NCBI GenBank assembly: GCA_000961725.1
Contig: LADS01000051.1
Span: forward strand, 1-35,681
DNA length: 35,681 nt
Origin: Desulfobulbaceae bacterium BRH_c16a
GTDB lineage: Bacteria > Desulfobacterota > Desulfobulbia > Desulfobulbales > Desulfocapsaceae
Direction: 5' to 3'
The notes under the pieces were generated by a model. That model saw only the letters and a list, made by a program, of their open reading frames with translations. It had not been told where the DNA came from and did no database searches. Below are positions 7,995-16,567 of this stretch, in pieces. A program made the translations under genes and the position numbers. How positions within the stretch are numbered: position 1 is the stretch's first letter; each line of letters begins with the position of its first letter.

Positions 7995-9515
7995 TCACCC
8001 TTTCCCATACAAGGATTTGACCTGCTCACGGTCTATCGATCCATCTTCCTTCATAGGCAGCTGAGCGACAAACTCGACATACTGCGGCTTCTTGAAGCTG
8101 GCGATGCGTTCGCCGACAAAACGAATCAGTTCTGCAGCCGTCAAGCTTTTCCCGTCATGCAATTGACAGACCGCTTTGATCCCCTCTTTCCACTTCGGAT
8201 CCGGCACGCCTATGACAGTCGTTTTTGCCACCGCGGCATGCTGAAGGATAACCTTTTCAACTTCTGCCGGGTAGACATTCTCCCCACCGGGCTTTATCAG
8301 TTCCTTCTCCGCTTTCCGGCCGGCATAAAAAAGAGTGCCGTCCTCCTCAAAACGCCCCAGATCTCCAGTATGATGCCAGCCTTCCCTGAAGGTATACGCG
8401 TTATCTTCAGGCAACCCCCAGTACCCCATGAAGACCATGGGGCCTTTAACGGTTATTTCACCCACCGAACCGGCCGGTACCGGGCGATCGTGCTCATCGA
8501 CCAGCCGCACATCGGCGAGCAGGACGGTTTTACCTGCCGACCCCGGCCGATCGCTGTATTTTCCCATGCTGGTCAGGCAGGAAGTCTCCGTCTGCCCATA
8601 CATGCAGTAATAACAACCGCCCGTCTCTTCCTGAAACCTGTCGATTACCGCAGGAGTCCCCAGCCCCACCACAGCTCTCAGCGATTTGAGATCGGCACGA
8701 TCTTCCGCTGCGGCTTTAAGCAGGGAGTCAAGAATCGGGGGAAAGTCAAAGAACATGCTGACCCCTTTATCCTGAACCAGCTTCGCGGCGCTTTTGGCTT
8801 CGAATTTACTGAGATTGAGCGTTGTCGCGCCGGAATGAAAAGAGCCGGTCGCCATGAAAAGTCCCGCGACATGAAAGAGAGGCAGAAGATTCAGATGCAC
8901 GTCCTCGGCGGTAATGCCCATGTAGTAATTGAAATGCAGGTTGGCAAAGAGCACATTGCCGTGACTGAGAAGCGCTCCCCGGGGCCGGCCGGCCACGGCG
9001 GCAGTATGGATAATGACGAATCCGTCGCCGCTTCCCACATCGACAGGAGCAAACCTGCCGGCGACATCCATCAATGCGGCAAATCTCGATGCGCCGCCGA
9101 GATCGCCTCTCAGGTTGTAGACAGCGGCAATCGATGGCAACTCACCACGCTTGCCGTCCAGCATCGCCTGATACTCGGCATCGGCAAAGAGTACTTTGGG
9201 CTGACAATCGTTCAGGTTAAAGCATACTTCATCCGCCGAAAGGCGCCAGTTCACCGGCAGGACAATCGCTCCCAAAGCCGCCGCCGCCCCGTAGACAAGA
9301 AAGAACTCGAGGCTGTTTTTACCTAAGACCCCGATGCGATCGCCCTTCCCGATACCAGCCCGGGAGAGGCCGGTGGCCAGACGGTCGACCTGGTTTTTAT
9401 ATTCGGCAAAAGTTACTGTGCGGCCATCATCGATTTCCTGCCAGCAGACTCGAGCAGCATGCGCGACCGCGTTACGATTGATGAGATCATAAAAAGAATA
9501 GTCATAGAGTCCCAT
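7995..9515 (-). CDS. AMP-dependent acyl-CoA ligase (class I adenylate-forming) with atypical P-loop, 506 aa
   Basis: Members activate carboxylic acids to acyl-CoA via an acyl-adenylate. Conserved motifs are present: YGQTETS (A5-like), TGDLGRFEEDGTLFYAGR (A7/A8) and a C-terminal GGENVYPAEVE block; the C-terminal catalytic Lys region reads PMKEDGSIDRE, which lacks the common G-K pattern. The phosphate loop, usually S/T-SGTTG-x-PKG, is HTAAVAGRPRG (170-180), a variant I associate with a subfamily of putative fatty acid-CoA ligases. I start at ATG 9515 (GGGGGA 8 nt upstream), not at the upstream in-frame start 9560. It is the last gene of the minus-strand transport locus, 157 bp after the stress-protein gene, and may have its own expression. 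The substrate is unknown. Confidence 0.85.
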   Translation of the reverse strand: MGLYDYSFYDLINRNAVAHAARVCWQEIDDGRTVTFAEYKNQVDRLATGLSRAGIGKGDRIGVLGKNSLEFFLVYGAAAALGAIVLPVNWRLSADEVCFNLNDCQPKVLFADAEYQAMLDGKRGELPSIAAVYNLRGDLGGASRFAALMDVAGRFAPVDVGSGDGFVIIHTAAVAGRPRGALLSHGNVLFANLHFNYYMGITAEDVHLNLLPLFHVAGLFMATGSFHSGATTLNLSKFEAKSAAKLVQDKGVSMFFDFPPILDSLLKAAAEDRADLKSLRAVVGLGTPAVIDRFQEETGGCYYCMYGQTETSCLTSMGKYSDRPGSAGKTVLLADVRLVDEHDRPVPAGSVGEITVKGPMVFMGYWGLPEDNAYTFREGWHHTGDLGRFEEDGTLFYAGRKAEKELIKPGGENVYPAEVEKVILQHAAVAKTTVIGVPDPKWKEGIKAVCQLHDGKSLTAAELIRFVGERIASFKKPQYVEFVAQLPMKEDGSIDREQVKSLYGKG

Positions 9516-9672
9516 ACTGATTATCCCCCGAATCTTTAAATGTAGAAAAAAAGTATTCAAATATTTTCAGCAGGAAAAGAGGAAGATGCGAGAGGACGCG
9601 CCTCCGCTTCGCCCGCCCGTAATCAGCAGGAAAGCCTCAGACAAGATGACAGGAAAAAATCGGCCTGGGGCG

Positions 9673-10110
9673 TTATTTAGCCCACCGGTTAACGCTTACC
9701 ACCGGACAGTGAGCCTTCAATATAATATATTGCGCCGTTGAGCCGACAATGATTTTCTGGGTTCGCGATTTTTTTTCCACGCCGACATATATCTGGTCGA
9801 CTTCGTTTTCTTCCGCAAAACTCACCAGATCTTCTCCTGCCGTCATGCCACGCGCCAGTTGATGAATCTCGCTGGCGATGTTCTTTTCACTCAGAAATTG
9901 CTCCGCAGCCTCAAGCTCTTTTGTTACCCTGGCGATCTCCTCCGGTTTTTCCGCCCGGCCTCCGCCCATGGAAGTCACCACAAAGACTGTCGCTCCAAAT
10001 AATTCTGCGTGGGTGCGTGCCAAAGAGAGCGCCGCTTTAGACACATCGGAACCGTTATATCCCACCAAAAATCTCATTATCCCCACCTCTTCCGGTATGT
10101 TCTCAGACAT
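9673..10110 (-). CDS. Universal stress protein (UspA family), 145 aa
   Basis: UspA-fold proteins are small cytosolic dimers, many of which bind ATP. Here the first strand is MRFLVGYNGSDVSKAAL, and the C-terminal nucleotide-binding signature is present as G-x(8-9)-GS in GVEKKSRTQKIIVGST followed by HCPVVSV. The ATG at 10110 overlaps the stop of the ABC ATPase gene (TGATG) with AAGGTGG upstream, which argues for coupling; an internal ATG at 10077 with GAGGTGGGG is an equally good alternative and would give the more usual 134-aa form. Its place in a transport/CoA-ligase operon suggests a regulatory or energy-sensing role, which is inference. Confidence 0.87.
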   Translation of the reverse strand: MSENIPEEVGIMRFLVGYNGSDVSKAALSLARTHAELFGATVFVVTSMGGGRAEKPEEIARVTKELEAAEQFLSEKNIASEIHQLARGMTAGEDLVSFAEENEVDQIYVGVEKKSRTQKIIVGSTAQYIILKAHCPVVSVNRWAK

Positions 10111-10928
10111 CACATCCACCTTTTACGCCTCTTGTAGGATTTGACCTCCTTGAAAGACTTTCTCCCGCCCCCCTGGGTGATCCCCATGTAAAACTCTTTG
10201 ACATCCGGATTTTCCTGGAGTTCCCTGGATGGTCCTTCGAGGACGATCTTGCCCGACTCCATAATATATGCGTAATCGGAAATCCCCAAGGCAATCTTGG
10301 CATTTTGCTCAACCACGAGGATTGTAGTATTCATTTCTTTATTGATCAACTGAATATTATCAAAGATTTCTTTAACAAGAAGAGGTGCCAGGCCTAACGA
10401 CGGCTCATCGAGCATGAGCATTTTGGGCGATGCCATCAAGGCCCTGGCGATGGCGATCATCTGCTGTTCGCCACCGGAACAGTAGCCCGCCATTCGATGG
10501 GTGATATTCGACAGGCGGGGAAAATGGGCATACATCAACTCATGATCGGCACGGATGCGCTGGGCTCCATCTTTTCGGGTAATCGACCCGACCCGGATAT
10601 TCTCATCCACCGACAGATGCTTGAAAACCCGGCGCCCTTCCGGAACCATCACCGCTCCCAGCCTTACCACATCGGTTCCCAGCATGTTGGTGATATCGTT
10701 TTCCCTGAACTTGATATATCCTTCCCGGATAAAGCCGTTTTCCGGCTTCAGCAAGCCGCTTATCGCCCGCAGGGTCGTGGTTTTCCCCGCACCGTTGGTG
10801 CCGAGCAAAGCTACAATTCTCCCTTCCGGGACTTTCAGACTGACGCCGCGCAATACCTGAACAATGTCGTTGTAAACGACCTCAATGTTATTGACTTCCA
10901 ACTGATGTACCGGTTTTTTCATATTCAT
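10110..10928 (-). CDS. Branched-chain-type ABC transporter ATPase, LivF class, 272 aa
   Basis: This is one of the two ATPases of a hydrophobic amino acid/acid (HAAT) importer. Walker A is GTNGAGKT (43-50), the signature is CSGGEQ (150-155, Cys in place of the usual Leu), and Walker B is LMLDEP (171-176). The C-terminus extends about 35 residues beyond typical LivF (TQGGGRKSFKEVKSYKRRKRWM), rich in basic residues. Start ATG 10928; no strong Shine-Dalgarno is visible. It is separated from the upstream binding-protein gene by a 340-bp repeat-rich gap and followed by an overlapping usp gene. The partner permeases are at 12645-14635. Confidence 0.93.
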   Translation of the reverse strand: MNMKKPVHQLEVNNIEVVYNDIVQVLRGVSLKVPEGRIVALLGTNGAGKTTTLRAISGLLKPENGFIREGYIKFRENDITNMLGTDVVRLGAVMVPEGRRVFKHLSVDENIRVGSITRKDGAQRIRADHELMYAHFPRLSNITHRMAGYCSGGEQQMIAIARALMASPKMLMLDEPSLGLAPLLVKEIFDNIQLINKEMNTTILVVEQNAKIALGISDYAYIMESGKIVLEGPSRELQENPDVKEFYMGITQGGGRKSFKEVKSYKRRKRWM

Positions 10929-11021
10929 AGCGCGGCTTTGAATTTCGTATAAAATTGTAAGCGTTCAGTTATCAGCTACCAGCTTTCAGCATGAAGCAAC
11001 TGATTTAATGATAACTGAGGT

Positions 11022-11154
11022 CTCACGCGAAGGCGCGAAGGCGCGAAGTTATGTAGTTGAAAGGCCGGATTCGGCACCCCCCGTCCGATCTCCTTTCGAT
11101 GTCTTTCAAATCCGTGTTTCCTGCCATCTTCGCGTCTTCGCGCCTTCGCGTGAG
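11022..11154. repeat. Inverted 27-bp repeats of CGCGAAGG type flanking an 79-bp core
   Basis: The left arm begins CTCACGCGAAGGCGCGAAGG; the right arm is its reverse complement with a single mismatch. Each arm is itself a short tandem of GCGAAGG(C/A)-like units. Low-complexity repeats of this kind (CGCAAAGGCGCAAAG-like) are common, multicopy intergenic sequences in many environmental bacteria; that identity is recollection. A related degenerate stretch (CACGAAGCCGAGAAGCCGC) follows at 11179-11198. Confidence 0.7.
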
Positions 11155-11225
11155 CCTCTTTAAGTCTTCAGATTTTCACCACGAAGCCGAGAAGCCGCAA
11201 GATCTTCATGAATCATTTACGAGGT

Positions 11226-11255
11226 CCCATCCTTGCCGGGACCGGCAAGGATGGG
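11226..11255 (-). promoter_or_regulatory. Strong 3' hairpin after the binding-protein gene
   Basis: CCCATCCTTGCCG and CGGCAAGGATGGG form a perfect 13-bp stem with a 4-nt loop, 12 nt past the stop of the binding-protein gene. There is no T-run, so it probably acts as a 3' stability or partial-termination element, as seen after binding-protein genes in other ABC operons. Confidence 0.55.
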
Positions 11256-11267
11256 AAACAGCAACAC

Positions 11268-12491
11268 CTAAATTTTTTTAGTATAGACCGGAATAAACGG
11301 AGCACCGGCAGATTTGAAGGCTCCACCCTGTACAACATAGAGCTGCAACGAATCGACACCGGCATGGTCTGTTTTCGAATAGGTAACCGGTCCGACGGTT
11401 GTTCCCGGAGAAAACTCGTTGTCGCCGTTCATTGCCTGAAGTTCTTCATACAGGTTTTCCTTGTTGATCTCCTTGCCTTTGGCCTTGGCCCGCTTGATGA
11501 TTTCGGTTGCAACCTGAGCAACCATCATGCCATTGGCATAGTTATGCGAATTGGCGGCTTTTTCGTCACGGTTATATTTTTTGGCCAGCTCGAGTTGAGC
11601 GGTTGCCCCGGGACTCGGTTCGTTGGTGACGATATAGGAGGTTGTCCAATAGAAACTTTCCGCTGCGGCACCGGCCAGGGCAACCAGATCGTTGCCTCCG
11701 GTATAATGGCAGCCGAGAAAGGTGATTTTCCCTTCCTCGCCAAAGGATTTTGCCACAAGCCCAAGACTGCTCGCATCCTTTAACATGGTAGCCACCGGAG
11801 ACTGGACAGTCTGGGAAATAACATACTGCACGCCTTTGCTGACAAGACGCTGGAGCATTGCGGTGTTATCCAGATCCTTGCCGTGTTCTACGACTTCGAC
11901 GATTTCCATGTCAAGCCCTGCTGCGACTGCTTTTTGCAGGTCCTCGACAGGTCCCCGGCCGAATGCCGATGGATGGATAAACATCGCGACTTTTGGTTTG
12001 CCGCCTTTGTTGTTATTGACAATATATTCGGCTAGACCGATTGCCTGAGCCGAATAGGAGGCGATGGGCAGAAAGATATAGTTGGAATCAACCAGATTGC
12101 CTGCATGGAAAGATGCAGGAATCACCGGCATTTTTTCTTCTTCAAAATCCTTTTTCAAGGCCAGGGTACTGCCTGTTGAATAGTTCAGATAAAAAACTAT
12201 GCCCTGATCCATGAAATCTTCGAAATTTCGCTTTGTTATATCGTTATTGTACTGATCGTCGCGAATCGTGCACTCGATTTTGTCGTCACCCAGCATCTTG
12301 GTGTCATTGACAAAGTTGAAGTAATCTTCGACGCCTTTGGCGTAAGGGTTGCCGGCATCGGATGTCGGCCCGGTGATGGCAAGCGACAAGGCAAGCTTGT
12401 ACACCTCGCCGGCAGGCGCCTGGACAGGAAGGGTTACCATGAATCCGGCTGCCAGTAAAAACATCCACTTGTTCACGTTATTCATTTTCAT
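11268..12491 (-). CDS. Periplasmic substrate-binding protein of Liv-type ABC transporter, 407 aa
   Basis: The protein begins with a signal peptide (MKMNNVNKWMFLLAAGFMVT..., probable cleavage near APAG-E) and continues as a Peripla_BP_6/LivK-like two-lobe binding protein: the opening strand YKLALSLAITGPTSDAGNPYAKG, the FVNDTKML segment and the alternating Rossmann-like repeats are typical. It would capture the substrate in the periplasm and deliver it to the LivH/LivM permeases. Family members linked to acyl-CoA ligases often bind aromatic or fatty acids rather than amino acids; the ligand here is not readable. AAGGAGG lies 4 nt before ATG 12491, a very strong site consistent with high expression. 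The 3' hairpin 11226-11255 may raise mRNA stability. It is preceded by a 153-bp gap after livM. Confidence 0.92.
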   Translation of the reverse strand: MKMNNVNKWMFLLAAGFMVTLPVQAPAGEVYKLALSLAITGPTSDAGNPYAKGVEDYFNFVNDTKMLGDDKIECTIRDDQYNNDITKRNFEDFMDQGIVFYLNYSTGSTLALKKDFEEEKMPVIPASFHAGNLVDSNYIFLPIASYSAQAIGLAEYIVNNNKGGKPKVAMFIHPSAFGRGPVEDLQKAVAAGLDMEIVEVVEHGKDLDNTAMLQRLVSKGVQYVISQTVQSPVATMLKDASSLGLVAKSFGEEGKITFLGCHYTGGNDLVALAGAAAESFYWTTSYIVTNEPSPGATAQLELAKKYNRDEKAANSHNYANGMMVAQVATEIIKRAKAKGKEINKENLYEELQAMNGDNEFSPGTTVGPVTYSKTDHAGVDSLQLYVVQGGAFKSAGAPFIPVYTKKI

Positions 12492-12644
12492 TTTTCCTCC
12501 TTGGCAATTGATTGCGTTCCTTCTTGACGTTTCAAAATCATTTTACGACCGGCCTGCTGACCGGACACTGACCGCCCCCCTGCTTCACCTCACTGATTGT
12601 TCGTTTTTCTTCCGGGACTCCACACGAAACACGATGAACCCGAG

Positions 12645-13739
12645 TTAATACCGGAATGGCCAGAGCTTCACATAGCTGCGGGCGATGCGCCACCAGTTGG
12701 CAATTCCGCGGGGTTCAAACATGAGAAATAAAACAATTACCAGGCCGAAGCTGAGGGGCCGCAGAGCCGTAGCCAGATTGGCGGCGTTGGTCATGTGGGC
12801 GCCGACCCATTCGGAAAGCCTCTCCACCTGAAGATCGAGCAGTTTAATTGCCAGTGGGCCCCAATAGGCCCCATGCAGCGTCCCCAGCCCACCGACAATG
12901 GCCATGGCCAGATAACTGATGGAGTGATGCAGGGTGAAAGACTCGATCCCCACCCCCCGGTACAGATAGGCATGAAGGCCCCCGGCCACGCCTGCCAGAA
13001 AACCTGCCAGGGCGAAGGCATAGACCTTGGTGAAGCCGGGATGCATGCCCATGGCATCGGCCGCACGGTCGTTGTCCCGCACGGCGACCAGACAACGGCC
13101 ATAACGGGTGCGCAGCAGATTGCGGACAGCAAAGGAGACCACAACAATGACCACCAGGATCGCATAATACCAGAAAAGATAGTGATCGGAGCGTTTGACC
13201 TCGCCGCCCAGCCAGAACACCCTGCCAACCGATATTGTCTGGCCTTGATTGAAAAAATTCATGAAATTGATGGTCCATTGAAAAATCATCTGGAACGACA
13301 AGGTGGCGATAGCCAGATACAGATGTTTCAACCGAAGGGCGGGCAGGCCGACAATGGCGCCGAACACCGCGCCCATGCACCCGGCAAGCACAATCATCAG
13401 CGGCCAGGCATGGGTCAGCAGCATGTGACTGTCGCCCAGCATCCGGGCAAAGGAAGCGATGGAATAGGCCCCGATCCCGACAAACGCCGCATGGCCGATG
13501 GAGATAAGGCCGGCAAAACCCGTGACCAGATTGAGCCCCATGACGGCAATGACCGCCACCAGGATATTATCGATAACCAGCATGTATTTGTTCTCGACCG
13601 GGATGAAATACGGCCAGATAAAGAGAATGGCGAGGAAAAGGCCCATCGCCGTTCTGTCCAGGCTGGTAAAAAAGATCCGCTGCTCTTCTTTATAGGAGGT
13701 GAAATAGTTCCCTGTGGCAAGCCAACGATTTGATGACAT
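12645..13739 (-). CDS. Branched-chain-type ABC transporter permease, LivM class, 364 aa
   Basis: This is an inner-membrane permease with about nine to ten hydrophobic segments. A roughly 30-residue polar N-terminus (SSNRWLATGNYFTSYKEEQ) precedes the first membrane span. The family core MGLNLVTGFAGLISIGHAAFVGIGAY is present at about 67-92, and the cytosolic coupling motif RNLLRTRYGRCLVAVRDNDRAADAMG near 205-230 contacts the ATPases. It starts at ATG 13739, 2 nt after the livH-type stop, so the two permeases are coupled and likely form the heterodimeric channel. Length is normal for LivM. Confidence 0.94.
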   Translation of the reverse strand: MSSNRWLATGNYFTSYKEEQRIFFTSLDRTAMGLFLAILFIWPYFIPVENKYMLVIDNILVAVIAVMGLNLVTGFAGLISIGHAAFVGIGAYSIASFARMLGDSHMLLTHAWPLMIVLAGCMGAVFGAIVGLPALRLKHLYLAIATLSFQMIFQWTINFMNFFNQGQTISVGRVFWLGGEVKRSDHYLFWYYAILVVIVVVSFAVRNLLRTRYGRCLVAVRDNDRAADAMGMHPGFTKVYAFALAGFLAGVAGGLHAYLYRGVGIESFTLHHSISYLAMAIVGGLGTLHGAYWGPLAIKLLDLQVERLSEWVGAHMTNAANLATALRPLSFGLVIVLFLMFEPRGIANWWRIARSYVKLWPFRY

Positions 13740-13741
13740 AG

Positions 13742-14635
13742 TTATACCCGCTCGATTTCGTGTATGCCGAAGAGTCCATGAGGTTTAAACAGCAGGATTA
13801 TCAACAGGATAATATAGGGCATTACCTCTCCCGTGCCGTTCAGCCCCCAGTTGCCGTCGAGATAGCCGCTGGCGAACTGCTGAATGAGCCCCATGATGAT
13901 TCCCGCCACCACCGCGCCGAGGATCGAATCGAGTCCTCCGAGAATCACCACCGGAAAAACGACGATGCCGAAGGCGTGCAGGGTGTCGAAATTCAGGCCG
14001 GTGATATTGCCGATTATTCCGCCTGCCGCGGCTGCGCTTAAGCCGGCCATCGCCCAGGCGAGACCAAACACCCGCGGCACGGAGATGCCGATCGACATCG
14101 ACGCCAGCTGATCGTCGGACACCGCCCGCATCGAGATGCCGAGAGTCGATTTCTTAAAAAACCAGGAAAAACCGCCGATCATCGCAAATGTGGTGATCAC
14201 CCCCACCATCTGGGTCCAGGATACCGACACCCCGCCAACGGATATCGGTGTGGTGGGGAGAAACGGCGGAAAGGAAAAATTTTCCGTGCCGAAAGGAGTG
14301 AGATAAATAAGCCCGTCGAGAATGGACATCAGGCCGATGGTCACCATGATGACGGAAATAATCGGCTCACCGATCAGGCGGCGTAAAAATATCCTTTCCA
14401 CACTCATGGCGAGAAAGAAAGTTATCACCATGCTCATCGGAAAGGAGATATAGATCGGGATGTTCGCCCAGACAGTAAGAGCATAGGTAATAAATGCGCC
14501 CGCTGCGATGATCTGGCCGTGGGCGATATTCAGCACCCTGCTTGACTTGTAGATCAGGACAAAACCCAGGGCCGAGAGCGCATAAATCGATCCGACCACC
14601 ATGCCGCTGACCACCAGTTGAAAAAAATAGCTCAT
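13742..14635 (-). CDS. Branched-chain-type ABC transporter permease, LivH class, 297 aa
   Basis: An inner-membrane permease with about eight predicted spans. It shows the LivH hallmarks: GSIYALSALGFVLIYKSSRVLNIAHGQ at the N-terminus, the RAVSDDQLASMSIGI coupling segment near 175 and the GGLDSILGAVVAGIIMG block near 235. Its ATG overlaps the end of the acyl-CoA synthetase gene by 4 nt (ATGA), so ligase and permease are translationally coupled, which ties substrate uptake to CoA activation. It is followed 2 nt later by the LivM-type gene. Confidence 0.94.
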   Translation of the reverse strand: MSYFFQLVVSGMVVGSIYALSALGFVLIYKSSRVLNIAHGQIIAAGAFITYALTVWANIPIYISFPMSMVITFFLAMSVERIFLRRLIGEPIISVIMVTIGLMSILDGLIYLTPFGTENFSFPPFLPTTPISVGGVSVSWTQMVGVITTFAMIGGFSWFFKKSTLGISMRAVSDDQLASMSIGISVPRVFGLAWAMAGLSAAAAGGIIGNITGLNFDTLHAFGIVVFPVVILGGLDSILGAVVAGIIMGLIQQFASGYLDGNWGLNGTGEVMPYIILLIILLFKPHGLFGIHEIERV

Positions 14636-16560
14636 AGGGCCTCTTCCATTGTGTGAAATCGGATGGTTGTGTCAACCGTGGAGGTCTGGCCGTCCTGATA
14701 CTGATACAAGGCCTCGACCCTCTTCTCGGTGACTTTTTCTTCGTACAGCGCCTCGTAGAGATCGTTGTACTTTTCCCGGACGAATTTACGGCGGATCTTG
14801 CCGGTCTTGGTCAATTCTCCGTCATCCATATCGAGAAGCTTGTAGAGAATGGCAAATCGCCGGATCTTGAAGTGGCTTTTTTCCGAGTTTTTATTGATCT
14901 TCACCACCTCGTCCCTGATAAGCTCGGCCACCTCGGGCTGGGCAGAGAGATCCATGTAGGTGGAAAAAGAAATCCCCTTATCCTCGGCCCACTTGCCGAC
15001 AACGATGGGATCGACATTGACCAGCGCTGCGACATAGGCCCTTTTGTCGCCGAAGATCACCGCTTCTTTGATGTAAGGGCTGAACTTCAAACGGTTTTCG
15101 AGGAACATCGGACTGAACATCTCGCCGTTTTCGTTGTGCATGACATCGGAGATGCGGTCGATTACCACCAGATGGCCGTGTTCATCGATATAGCCGGCGT
15201 CTCCCGAATGAAGCCAGCCGCCCTCGAGCAGTTCCGCGGTTTTTTCCGGAAGCTTGTAATAGCCGGGAGTCACCGAGGCGGAACGGGAAAGGATCTCCCC
15301 TTCCTCGGAAATACGGCATTCGGTGCCCGGCAGGGGCTTGCCGACCGTATCCGGCCTGACATCGCCGTCCCGATGCATGTAGGCGATGCCGACAATCTCG
15401 GTCTGCCCGTAGATCTGCTTGAGATTGACGCCGATGGCCTGATAAAAAGTGAAAAGCTCGGGCCCCAGGGCCGCGCCGCCGGTATACGCCCGGCGCAGCC
15501 GGAGCAGGCCGATCTGGTTGACCAGCGACCGAAAAATAATCTGTTTGCCGAGCCACGCGAGAAAATGCAGGCCGGCGGGCATCTTCCGGCCGGACATCCG
15601 GTAGGCCGCGGCCTTCTCGCCGATTTTCATGAAATAATTATAGAACGTGCGGTTCAGCCAGTAGGACTCATCGATCTTCAGCCAGATCTGGGAGCGGATG
15701 GTTTCATAGATCCGCGGTGCCCCGAACATGAAATGCGGCCCGATCTCCTTGAGGTCATCCATGCTGGTCTCGACCGACTCGGGGAAATTCACGGCAATGC
15801 CGGTGGCCATGGCGACGCCAAAGGAGTTCATCTGCTCGCCTATCCAGGCAAAAGGCAGAAACGATACATACTCGTCGGTTTGCAGCAGCGGGTCGACCTC
15901 GGTCAACTGCAGACCCATATTAATGTAATTGCGATGAGTCAGCATCGCCCCTTTCGGCAACCCGGTTGTCCCCGAAGTTAGGCAGAGATGACAGACGTCA
16001 TCGGGTTTGCTTTCGTCCACCAGAGCATTAAAAAGCTCGGGGTCCTTGCTGTGCTGGGCGTCGCCCAGTTTATACAGCTCGTCGATAAACATGAACCAGT
16101 CGTCCGACTGATAATCACGCATCCCGCGGGGATCTTCATAGATCACTTTTTTCACATGAGGTATGCGGTCTCTCACCTCGACAACCTTATCCACCTGTTC
16201 CTGATCGTTGCAGAAAACCACGGAAACGTTCAGATATTCGAGAATCCCGCCAATCTCGCCCGGAAGACTGGTTTGATAGATAGCCGAAGAGATACCACCG
16301 ACTGCCTGTGCGCCGATGGCGACATAAAGCACTTCGGGAATGTTGTCGCTGATAATGGCGATCTTATCTTCTTTTTTGAAGCCTATTTCCCTCAGCCCGA
16401 GGCCGGTCTTTCGGACCAGATCGTAGTACCGATCCCAGGTGTAGCTGTTCCAGCAGCCGAATTCCTTCTCGCGCAGGGCGACCCTGTCTCCGCTCGTCGC
16501 AACCCGCCACCTCAGAAGCTGGGGAATGGTGTACTGCAATAAATGATCTTTGTTTTCCAT
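14632..16560 (-). CDS. Long-chain-type acyl-CoA synthetase embedded in ABC operon, 642 aa
   Basis: This adenylate-forming ligase of the long-chain (FAA1/FadD15-like) type carries a canonical P-loop LTSGTTGLPKG (194-204), IYGQTE (A5), SGDAGYIDEHGHLVVIDRISD (A7/A8) and the C-terminal ELTKTGKIRRKF with the catalytic Lys. It would convert a fatty or aromatic acid to its CoA ester in the cytosol. It starts at ATG 16560, 7 nt after the LivG-type stop, and its end overlaps the LivH-type start, so it is an integral operon member. The arrangement ATPase-ligase-permease-permease-binding protein-ATPase recurs in other proteobacteria and suggests vectorial trapping of imported acid. Substrate specificity cannot be read from the sequence. 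Confidence 0.92.
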   Translation of the reverse strand: MENKDHLLQYTIPQLLRWRVATSGDRVALREKEFGCWNSYTWDRYYDLVRKTGLGLREIGFKKEDKIAIISDNIPEVLYVAIGAQAVGGISSAIYQTSLPGEIGGILEYLNVSVVFCNDQEQVDKVVEVRDRIPHVKKVIYEDPRGMRDYQSDDWFMFIDELYKLGDAQHSKDPELFNALVDESKPDDVCHLCLTSGTTGLPKGAMLTHRNYINMGLQLTEVDPLLQTDEYVSFLPFAWIGEQMNSFGVAMATGIAVNFPESVETSMDDLKEIGPHFMFGAPRIYETIRSQIWLKIDESYWLNRTFYNYFMKIGEKAAAYRMSGRKMPAGLHFLAWLGKQIIFRSLVNQIGLLRLRRAYTGGAALGPELFTFYQAIGVNLKQIYGQTEIVGIAYMHRDGDVRPDTVGKPLPGTECRISEEGEILSRSASVTPGYYKLPEKTAELLEGGWLHSGDAGYIDEHGHLVVIDRISDVMHNENGEMFSPMFLENRLKFSPYIKEAVIFGDKRAYVAALVNVDPIVVGKWAEDKGISFSTYMDLSAQPEVAELIRDEVVKINKNSEKSHFKIRRFAILYKLLDMDDGELTKTGKIRRKFVREKYNDLYEALYEEKVTEKRVEALYQYQDGQTSTVDTTIRFHTMEEAL

Positions 16561-16567
16561 GGGAAAA

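Larger units (their letters stand above)
10929..11267. other. 340-bp repeat-rich gap inside the transport operon
   Basis: There is no credible gene. From right to left the gap contains a 13-bp-stem hairpin next to the binding-protein stop (11226-11255), a pair of inverted 27-bp repeats built from CGCGAAGG units (11022-11048 and 11128-11154), and heptamer-like repeats TATCAGC-TACCAGC-TTTCAGC (10969-10990). The gap interrupts an otherwise tight operon. Confidence 0.75.

Noticed and set aside
12795..13733. 312-codon plus-strand frame antisense to the LivM-type permease
   Set aside because: The opposite frame is a textbook permease; the antisense product is His/Gln/Asp-rich with no domain, a usual shadow of a hydrophobic gene.
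14653..15981. 442-codon plus-strand frame antisense to the acyl-CoA synthetase
   Set aside because: Same reason: no ribosome binding site and no recognisable domain, while the minus strand has all ligase motifs.
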